Both the position numbers and the translations under genes were made by a program. This document shows, piece by piece, positions 1 through 5,518 of a stretch of DNA of 9,290 nucleotides. The notes under the pieces are model-generated. The model saw only the letters and a program-made list of their open reading frames with translations, ran no database searches and was not told where the DNA came from. The DNA is from Candidatus Gastranaerophilales bacterium. GTDB lineage: Bacteria; Cyanobacteriota; Vampirovibrionia; Gastranaerophilales; Gastranaerophilaceae. The stretch lies in NCBI GenBank assembly GCA_944323495.1, contig CALUSZ010000048.1, positions 1 to 9,290 of the forward strand. The letters are read 5' to 3'. Position 1 is the stretch's first letter, and each line of letters begins with the position of its first letter.

Positions 1-708
1 CCTTATGCTTCTTTTGTTACTTATGCTAATGAAAGAAATCTTTTAATTTCAAAATTAATCGGTGCTAAGCATATAATTTCGCATAACAAGAGTTTTATCT
101 GGCATACTAAGGATTTGTATAAACTAAAAGATTACACTCATATGAAAGATAAATGGGGCGGAATGATTGAGGCTTTAACTGGCGAGCATAAGAATATTCC
201 CATAAAATATTGTCCGCCGGAAACACATACCGCTGTCGTAAATATGGTTAAGGGGCTTAAAAATCCCGTTGTTTTATGTACAACGAGCAACTTTTATAAA
301 AAAGATATGAGGGTAAATGATTGCGCTGAACTAATCGGGCTTATGCATAACGAAGGTTTAACACCCGTACTTACGGGAGCCGGAAAAACTGCCGAAAAAT
401 TTTCCGCTGATTTAAGAAAAACAGGGTGTTTTGATTTTATTGACTTAGTCGGGTGCACATCTTTTCCGGAACTTGCAAATATCTTAAAAATCTGCGGAAA
501 ATGTATTACGGTTGATACGGGAACTCTTCATTTTGCAAATGCGCTTTTCGTGCCTGTTGTCGGAATATTTTATGCGGGGTGTGAAGAGATGTGGGCATCT
601 GATGAAAGCTTATATCCGGCAAAAACTCTTGTTGCTGAAAATGTTCGGCCGGCGGATATTATTAAAGCCTATAAGGAATTAAATAATGAAGTTTGTGCGA
701 TACTTTGA
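1..708 (+). CDS. Glycosyltransferase family 9 (heptosyltransferase-like), C-terminal part
   Basis: The reading frame is open from the first base, so this is the last 235 residues of a gene that starts outside the window; a TTG at 115 could be read as a start but is internal. The visible part is the C-terminal nucleotide-sugar-binding Rossmann half of a GT-B enzyme. A strand 'NPVVLCTTS' is followed by a helix, then 'GLTPVLTGAG', and finally the GT9 hallmark 'VDTGTLHFANA' (from base 511), followed by 'PVVGIFYAG'. In GT9 the D-T/S-G-x-x-H segment belongs to the sugar-nucleotide site. Family members transfer heptose or related sugars onto lipopolysaccharide core on the cytoplasmic face of the inner membrane. 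It overlaps the next gene by 23 bases and heads the visible part of a glycosyltransferase operon. Family assignment is firm; donor and acceptor cannot be read from the sequence. Confidence 0.85.
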   Translation, partial: PYASFVTYANERNLLISKLIGAKHIISHNKSFIWHTKDLYKLKDYTHMKDKWGGMIEALTGEHKNIPIKYCPPETHTAVVNMVKGLKNPVVLCTTSNFYKKDMRVNDCAELIGLMHNEGLTPVLTGAGKTAEKFSADLRKTGCFDFIDLVGCTSFPELANILKICGKCITVDTGTLHFANALFVPVVGIFYAGCEEMWASDESLYPAKTLVAENVRPADIIKAYKELNNEVCAIL

Positions 709-1582
709 CGGGCATATTATAATAAATTTATTTGGTCTGCTAATCAGGATAAAAAAAAATTGCAAACCCAGAGTTATAGATTTGTCGGAATCAGGGGTAG
801 CGTCTTGCAAGAGGGAAGTGCCGATTATTGTTTCTCTGACAAGTTTTCCGGAGAGAATTAATACAGTCATAAAGACTCTAAAAACTCTTCTTACCCAGAC
901 AATGAAACCTGATATGGTGCTCCTTTGGCTTGCGCCGGAGCAATTCCCTAATAGGGAAGATGATTTGCCGGAAGACCTTCTGGAGCTGAAGAAATACGGA
1001 TTGACGATTGACTGGTATAAAGATATCCGCTCTTATAAAAAAATTATTCCGACACTGAAAAAATATCCGGAAGCGGTAATAATAACAACGGACGATGATA
1101 TTTATTATGCGCCGGATACGGTTGAGACACTTTATAACTCGTATTTGGAGCATAAAGACGAAATTCAGGCTCATAGATGTGATGTGTTAAGAGTCGAAGG
1201 CGGAAAAATTCTCTGGGCAAAGACAAGAGAACTTTATCTGGATAAAAACAGGGGAAAATCAAGTTTCAAAAACCGCCTGACCGGATACGGGGCGGTGCTT
1301 TATCCACCGGGGTGTTTTTACAAGGACGTTTGTGATGAGGATTTAATAAAAAAGCTTCTCCCAACCCATGATGACATCTGGCTCTGGGCAATGGCAGTAT
1401 TAAACGGGGTTAAAACAAGGCTCGTTAAGGGGTATTCCGAATCAATTGATTATGTTGAAAATTCTCAAGAGTACGGGCTTTGCAAAATTAATAAGAAAGG
1501 AGTTGGAATATCTCTAGAAGAAGCTTATGAAACAATAACAAAAAAATACCCGCAACTACTTGAAATACTGGAGAATGAATAA
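686..1582 (+). CDS. Glycosyltransferase with DDD motif (GT2/GT-A-like), glycan biosynthesis
   Basis: This 298-residue protein resembles a family of polysaccharide glycosyltransferases usually annotated only as glycosyltransferase. Key segments are 'PIIVSLTSFPERI' (46-58), 'QTMKPDMVLLWLAPEQFP' (71-88), 'DIRSYKKIIPTLKKYP' (113-128 region), then 'ITTDDDIYYAPD' with the metal/nucleotide-binding type acidic triplet, a second conserved stretch 'YGAVLYPPG' (about 201-209), and 'THDDIWLWAM' (227-236), probably the catalytic or acceptor-site acidic pair. The first 25 residues are a separate basic-hydrophobic piece, 'INLFGLLIRIKK', perhaps for membrane contact. The ATG lies inside the end of the GT9 gene; an AAGGA at 673-677, 8 bases upstream, supports this start. 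The stop codon TAA shares its last A with the next ATG, so the three glycosyltransferases are probably translationally coupled. The substrate is unknown. Confidence 0.85.
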   Translation: MKFVRYFDGHIIINLFGLLIRIKKNCKPRVIDLSESGVASCKREVPIIVSLTSFPERINTVIKTLKTLLTQTMKPDMVLLWLAPEQFPNREDDLPEDLLELKKYGLTIDWYKDIRSYKKIIPTLKKYPEAVIITTDDDIYYAPDTVETLYNSYLEHKDEIQAHRCDVLRVEGGKILWAKTRELYLDKNRGKSSFKNRLTGYGAVLYPPGCFYKDVCDEDLIKKLLPTHDDIWLWAMAVLNGVKTRLVKGYSESIDYVENSQEYGLCKINKKGVGISLEEAYETITKKYPQLLEILENE

Positions 1583-2538
1583 TGAGAATCTATATCGCAT
1601 ATGCACCTGATGATAAGTATGTTAACCAGACAATTGTTTCTATGCAGAGTGCTCTCGAGCATAACAGTGATGTTGAATTTATTATTATGTATTCAAAACT
1701 CGCTGATGACAATATCGAAAAATTAAAAAACGCAGGCGGAAAATTAAGATTACTCAAGATGAATGAAGAAGATTTTTCTTCTCTTACGCTTTCTCACTGG
1801 GTAACAATTCAGGCCTGGTTTAGAATAAAACTTCCGGATAGCTGTCCGGATTTGGATAAAATCTTGTACTTAGACTGTGATACTCTTGTAAGAGGGAATT
1901 TGGACGAACTTTTTTCTTTGGATTTAAGTGGAAAATTTTTGGCCGGAGTTAAAGATGTCTGGGGGGTAAATAAATATGTTAAAAGATTGGAGATGAAAAG
2001 CCCTGTTTATGTAAATTCCGGCATGCTGCTTTTTAATTGCGATTATTGCAGAAAAGAAAAGTTTTTTGAAAAAGTGGTTGATTTTGCTAAGAACAATGAA
2101 AAAATAATAGAGTTTTGTGATCAGGATTCTATCAATAAAGTTGCTGACGAAAACAAGCTGGTATTGAGTTCAAAATATAATTATATGGATACCTGGTGGA
2201 GAGGCGGATATTATGAGTTTAGCGGAGGTGAGGAAGAGGATTATCTTGCTGCGCGTAAGAATCCTGTAATAGTTCACTTAACAGGATTAAAACCGGCTTT
2301 CAAGGGCTGTGGAAACAAGTTCAAAGAAGAATGGTGGGAGTATGCAAAACATACCGCGATTTATGAGGAATTAAAACGGGATTACGAAAATTCGTCGGAG
2401 CCTGATAATCATGAGACTTTTTTAAGACAGCTTTTTTCAATAAAAAATGAGTATCAGGGCAAGATAAAGACTAAAGTCTTGAGAATTTTAGGTATCAAAA
2501 TAAAGCTAAGTTCAAAGGAATGGAAGCCTATAGCATAG
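1582..2538 (+). CDS. Glycosyltransferase family 8 (LPS galactosyl/glucosyltransferase-like)
   Basis: A 318-residue GT8 retaining glycosyltransferase. It starts 'MRIYIAYAPDDKYVNQT', has the Mn2+/nucleotide-sugar DxD motif in 'ILYLDCDTLVRGNLDELF' (DCD at 98-100), 'VYVNSGMLLFN' (142-152), 'DQDSIN' (180-185), and a C-terminal 'VHLTGLKPAFKG' (231-242) matching the family's H-x-T/x-G-x-K-P metal-ligand segment. GT8 enzymes of this type add UDP-galactose or UDP-glucose residues to lipopolysaccharide core or other surface glycans in the cytoplasm. Beyond the catalytic domain, residues about 285-318 are a basic-hydrophobic tail ('VLRILGIKIKLSS') probably used for membrane contact. GGAG at 1570-1573 lies 8 bases before the ATG, which overlaps the preceding stop codon by one base. 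It appears to be the last gene of the operon, since the next gene converges from the other strand. The exact sugar is not predictable. Confidence 0.92.
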   Translation: MRIYIAYAPDDKYVNQTIVSMQSALEHNSDVEFIIMYSKLADDNIEKLKNAGGKLRLLKMNEEDFSSLTLSHWVTIQAWFRIKLPDSCPDLDKILYLDCDTLVRGNLDELFSLDLSGKFLAGVKDVWGVNKYVKRLEMKSPVYVNSGMLLFNCDYCRKEKFFEKVVDFAKNNEKIIEFCDQDSINKVADENKLVLSSKYNYMDTWWRGGYYEFSGGEEEDYLAARKNPVIVHLTGLKPAFKGCGNKFKEEWWEYAKHTAIYEELKRDYENSSEPDNHETFLRQLFSIKNEYQGKIKTKVLRILGIKIKLSSKEWKPIA

Positions 2539-2584
2539 TAATTCAGGCTTGGAGCAATGTAGAGCAATTGTCAATCACTATCTG

Positions 2585-3460
2585 TTATTCCAGTGGTTTT
2601 CCGAAAATCAGCCTCATTCCGCCAAAGCGTTTGGACAGTGTTACTTTAAAACCTTTTATTATGTCATTTATATTTAGTACTACTTTGTTTGCATTTTTTA
2701 TTAAACAATTTAAAAGCAGGACTGTTTCGCTGTCAGCCCTTTTGGTAAGAAGCGCTGTGTTTGACGTTGTTAATTCAAGATTTCTGGTAATTAATTCTAT
2801 ATTAGAAAATGTATTATCAAGAATTTTGGGTTTAGCTGAGCGGTTTAAGCTTTTGGAAACATTTGCAATATTATCAGTTGCGACAGTTAAATTTCTTGTT
2901 GTTATAGCAAGATTTTCGCCTGATTCTTTGAGTGACGGTCTTAAATCTACAAGAATATCATTTGCGGTATGAAATAAATCAGTAAGCGCTTTCATTGTTT
3001 CCCCCGCATCTTCTACTGTTTCACTCAAATTTTCACTTAAGTCATCTAATCCTCCGGAATCCGCCTGGTCTTGTATGAAAGATGCAAAATTCACCCCTTT
3101 TGTCCCTTTTATTTTGTCATGATTTTTCAGGTACCTTACAGATGGCATATCCGGATAAATTAGTTCTATATAATCGCGTTTATTTTTTGTTTTAACTTTT
3201 GCTGTTATATTATCAGGCAGGGAAAAATTATCCATATGCAGGTTCATATCAACATAAGTTTGCGTAAAATCTTTTGAAGGGTAGATTCTGGTAGAACGCC
3301 CCAGACGAAAGCCTTTGTAGTAAACGTTGATATTATGCGGAAAAGGTTCAAGTTCATCAAAAACAGCTGTTACTTTAAGGTTATTTAAACGGTAAATTCC
3401 GTACCATATCCCCGCAATTGAAATTAATACTGCAATAAAAATAATCAGAAGTTTATTCAT
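2585..3460 (-). CDS. MCE/MlaD-family lipid-transport protein, single MCE domain, membrane anchored
   Basis: A 291-residue protein with an N-terminal membrane anchor (about residues 4-23, 'LLIIFIAVLISIAGIWYGIY'), then one MCE domain (about 28-105) with the typical 'INVYYKGFRLGRSTRIYPS' core, then a long, largely helical region (about 130-270) rich in Leu, Asn and Thr, and a C-terminal 'KRFGGMRLIFGKP' tail. MCE proteins form hexameric rings or tubes in the periplasm that carry phospholipid between inner and outer membrane, normally with an MlaE-type permease and MlaF-type ATPase. Neither partner gene is visible here, so they may be encoded elsewhere. It lies 53 bases after the sugar porter on the same strand, with no visible terminator between them, so co-transcription is possible. 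No Shine-Dalgarno is visible before the ATG, but there is no better start because the membrane anchor begins at once. Its 3' end faces the glycosyltransferase operon. Confidence 0.82.
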   Translation of the reverse strand: MNKLLIIFIAVLISIAGIWYGIYRLNNLKVTAVFDELEPFPHNINVYYKGFRLGRSTRIYPSKDFTQTYVDMNLHMDNFSLPDNITAKVKTKNKRDYIELIYPDMPSVRYLKNHDKIKGTKGVNFASFIQDQADSGGLDDLSENLSETVEDAGETMKALTDLFHTANDILVDLRPSLKESGENLAITTRNLTVATDNIANVSKSLNRSAKPKILDNTFSNIELITRNLELTTSNTALLTKRADSETVLLLNCLIKNANKVVLNINDIIKGFKVTLSKRFGGMRLIFGKPLE

Positions 3461-3513
3461 ATTCTGATTATTTTTAAAATAGTAAATTTTATAAATTAGT
3501 CAGTTTGGCAGAA

Positions 3514-4866
3514 TTAGAATTTTCTCGGATTTACCCCGCGTCTCCAATTCGATTCAATCTGTTCAAGCGATATTCCCTTTGTTTCAGGAACAAAGAAGTA
3601 GACAAATATAATACAGAGTATTGACACAATACCAAACAGCCAGAATGTCCAGGCTCCGCCTATTCTATGCAATAAAACAGGAAAGCTTCCGACTACAAAG
3701 AAATTAAACGCAAAGTTTGAGACAGTACAGATGCTCATAGCGATTCCTCTTATTTTGAGTGGAAAAACTTCTGATACAAGAATCCAGCCAATCGGGCCTA
3801 AGCTCATGGCAAAGCAGATAATATAAGTTACAAGGCTTCCTACCGCAACCCATTTCAGGCTTGAACCCAAGGCTCCCGCAAACGCAAATGAGGTTCCCAG
3901 CGCAAATAAACTTAACATAACACCTGTAAGTCCAAAGTACAAGAGCGGTTTTCTGCCAAGTCTGTCCGTAAAAAATACCGCGACTATTGTCATTACAAAG
4001 TTTACGACTCCGATTCCGGTCGTTGCGTATATTGCGGTTAGATTACTGTCAAAACCGGCTGTCTTAAAGATTGTAGGTGCATAATAAATAATTGTGTTTA
4101 TACCTGTGCAAATCTGGGCAAACATTATTCCGACACCTACTACAAAAGGCATTATCATCCACTTTTTGAACCGGAATTTGTTATCATTTCCGCTTTCAAG
4201 TGTATTTTTTATATCTTCGATTTCTTTATTAGTATCTATATCCGGTTCAATTTTATTAAAGACTTTCTTTGCTTCATCTTCTCTGTTTTTGCTCACAAGC
4301 CATCTTGGAGTATCTGACATGAAACACATTCCGATAAATAATATAAGGCCGGGAAGTACGCCTGCAAATAGCATCCAGCGCCAATTATATACAGCTTGAG
4401 CGAATATTGCATTTATGAAATACGAAAATAATATTCCGGCAGTTATTGCCCACTGGTATAGAGAAACAAGCGTGCCTCTTAAATTTTTAGGTGAAATTTC
4501 GGATAAATAAAGAGGTACAACGAAGTTTACAATCCCGACAGCAAAACCTACAAAAATCCTTGAAATTATAAGTACATAAACATTTGGAGCAAAAGCACAC
4601 AGTATTGAGCCTAAAATAAAAATTACAGCAGTTGCCATAATAATCTTTTTGCGTCCGAAAATGTCCGCTAAAATCCCGTTAGTTGCGGCACCTATTACAG
4701 CCCCGATTAAAACGGAGCTTACCAGAAAGCCCTGCAGGGTATCGGGTAAAATCCAGGTTTCATTAATAAATAACAGCGCACCTGAAATTACGCCGGTATC
4801 ATAACCTGATAACAATCCGCCCAATGATGCTACAATTGCTACTATATAAAGCCAAATGTATTTCAT
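3514..4866 (-). CDS. MFS sugar porter (XylE/GLUT family), sugar uptake
   Basis: A 450-residue, 12-helix transporter of the major facilitator sugar-porter family, which moves hexoses, pentoses or inositol across the inner membrane, in bacteria usually with protons. Signatures: 'GGLLSGYDTGVISGAL' (16-31), 'GRKK' in the loop after helix 2 (71-74), 'YLSEISPKNLRG' (120-131), 'DTPRWL' (185-190), 'QICTGINTIIYYAP' (251-264), 'DRLGRKP' (301-307), 'GWILVSEVFPLKIRG' (360-374) and 'PETKG' (427-431). Sugar-contact positions known from XylE appear conserved at Q138, Q251, N257 and W361; the second Gln of the usual QQ pair is Ile252, and the XylE Trp416 position is Phe385. An AGAGGTG Shine-Dalgarno lies 5 bases before the ATG. 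It follows the acetyltransferase by 40 bases on the same strand. The transported sugar cannot be named; xylose, glucose, galactose, arabinose or inositol are all possible. Confidence 0.93.
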   Translation of the reverse strand: MKYIWLYIVAIVASLGGLLSGYDTGVISGALLFINETWILPDTLQGFLVSSVLIGAVIGAATNGILADIFGRKKIIMATAVIFILGSILCAFAPNVYVLIISRIFVGFAVGIVNFVVPLYLSEISPKNLRGTLVSLYQWAITAGILFSYFINAIFAQAVYNWRWMLFAGVLPGLILFIGMCFMSDTPRWLVSKNREDEAKKVFNKIEPDIDTNKEIEDIKNTLESGNDNKFRFKKWMIMPFVVGVGIMFAQICTGINTIIYYAPTIFKTAGFDSNLTAIYATTGIGVVNFVMTIVAVFFTDRLGRKPLLYFGLTGVMLSLFALGTSFAFAGALGSSLKWVAVGSLVTYIICFAMSLGPIGWILVSEVFPLKIRGIAMSICTVSNFAFNFFVVGSFPVLLHRIGGAWTFWLFGIVSILCIIFVYFFVPETKGISLEQIESNWRRGVNPRKF

Positions 4867-4906
4867 ATAAACACCTCTATAATATATTATTCCACATTTT
4901 ATTTTT
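4867..4906 (-). promoter_or_regulatory. Short AT-rich leader of the sugar porter with 12-base palindrome
   Basis: The 40 bases between the acetyltransferase stop and the sugar-porter ATG are nearly all A/T. They contain a perfect 12-base palindrome, ATAATATATTAT (4879-4890), directly upstream of the AGAGGTG ribosome binding site (4872-4878). It could be an operator or a weak promoter element, but an A/T-only palindrome arises easily by chance and I find no matching -35 hexamer. No terminator separates it from the acetyltransferase, so read-through is also possible. Confidence 0.25.
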
Positions 4907-5458
4907 TTATAACGCTATTTTTTTAAGAATTTCATCACAATTTTCAAGATCGAAATGGACAGCTTTGAAAAGAGCTGTTATAAACTGTTTGATATCACTA
5001 TTTGAAGGCTTTTTGTTATCATATGATATATAGTATAAATCCATGGGAAGTCCGCCTTCATTATTGGGGTAAATATAATTTACGTCTAATTTTTCAGCTC
5101 CGTATTTTTCATAAAACTTAATTCGCCTTAATGTATTTTTATCCAGAGGATTAGGCTTTTCTACCTCAAGAAAACACCCGCGTTTATGAAAAGCCTGCTT
5201 AAGATTTTCAAGGATTTTCCCGCCAAATCCTCTGGAATGAAACTCTTTAAACACTGCAACATAGTCAATAAAAATAAAATCTTCTGTTTCAAAAAGAATT
5301 ACATACCCGACAGGCTCGTTTTCTATAACCTGATAAATTCTGTAATTGTCTCCTGAAATTTCCTTTAAATGCTCATACGTTTTTAATTCCGCCTTTGGAA
5401 ATTGAGCCTGCATATCTTTATAAATACTCTCAAATTCTAATGTTTTTATAAACTCCAT
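4907..5458 (-). CDS. GNAT-family N-acetyltransferase
   Basis: A 183-residue protein of the GNAT superfamily, which transfers an acetyl group from acetyl-CoA to an amine. The central strand pair 'GYVILFETEDFIFIDYVAV' (51-69) is followed by the acetyl-CoA pyrophosphate loop 'SRGFGGKIL' (75-83; family pattern Q/R-x-x-G-x-G/A), and the C-terminal motif B region appears as 'FLEVEKPNP' and 'RRIKFYEKYGAEKL' (111-124), where 'FYEKYGA' is the usual GNAT 'FYxKxGF' turn. Residues from about 145 to 183 form a helical extension past the core fold. The substrate is not predictable. Translation is assigned to the first ATG; it has no Shine-Dalgarno, and a perfect extended -10 box sits just 6 bases upstream, so the mRNA may be leaderless. 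A later Met16 would also leave the acetyl-CoA loop intact, so the start is not certain. The sugar-porter gene follows 40 bases downstream. Confidence 0.85.
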   Translation of the reverse strand: MEFIKTLEFESIYKDMQAQFPKAELKTYEHLKEISGDNYRIYQVIENEPVGYVILFETEDFIFIDYVAVFKEFHSRGFGGKILENLKQAFHKRGCFLEVEKPNPLDKNTLRRIKFYEKYGAEKLDVNYIYPNNEGGLPMDLYYISYDNKKPSNSDIKQFITALFKAVHFDLENCDEILKKIAL

Positions 5459-5464
5459 AAACTT

Positions 5465-5473
5465 ATTATAACA
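5465..5473 (-). promoter_or_regulatory. Extended -10 promoter of the acetyltransferase gene (possible leaderless start)
   Basis: On the minus strand the sequence TGTTATAAT gives a perfect TATAAT (5470-5465) preceded by the TGn extension (5473-5471). No good -35 is seen at 16-18 bases, which fits an extended -10 promoter. Counting seven bases from the last T places the start of transcription at 5458, the A of the acetyltransferase ATG. This is a sequence-based prediction. Confidence 0.6.
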
Positions 5474-5506
5474 AAAAACAGCCCCGTTTTCACGAGGCTG
5501 TTTTTT
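5473..5506 (-). terminator. Intrinsic hairpin terminator after glucose-6-phosphate isomerase
   Basis: An inverted repeat with arms at 5473-5486 and 5493-5506 (13 of 14 positions paired; one C/A mismatch) and a 6-base loop. The core is ACAGCC/GGCTGT with a CG cap, followed by six T on the minus strand (5478-5473). It lies 12 bases downstream of the isomerase stop. Six A/T pairs on each flank would make it work in both directions, but no plus-strand gene reads into it. Confidence 0.9.
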
Positions 5507-5518
5507 AGAATTTATATT

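Noticed and set aside
115..117. TTG as the start codon of the first glycosyltransferase
   Set aside because: The frame is open and protein-like from base 1, and the GT9 fold needs the N-terminal half, so the gene simply begins before the window.
878..1262. Two minus-strand frames inside the DDD-type glycosyltransferase gene
   Set aside because: They overlap each other and a gene with strong conserved motifs, and their translations look like random low-complexity antisense sequence.
2524..2550. AAGCCT/AGGCTT inverted repeat across the GT8 stop codon, as a terminator
   Set aside because: The stem is only 6 bases with a 15-base loop, and no T-tract follows.
2552..2568. Direct repeat GAGCAAT (2552-2558 and 2562-2568)
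   Set aside because: Two 7-base copies in one short gap are expected by chance and no third copy was seen.
2570..2575. TTGACA on the minus strand as a -35 box
   Set aside because: No -10 box follows at 16-18 bases, and it points out of the end of the MCE gene with no minus-strand gene downstream.
2520..2972. Plus-strand frame of 150 codons opposite the MCE gene
   Set aside because: It lies antisense to a well-supported MCE protein and has no recognisable motif or good ribosome binding site.
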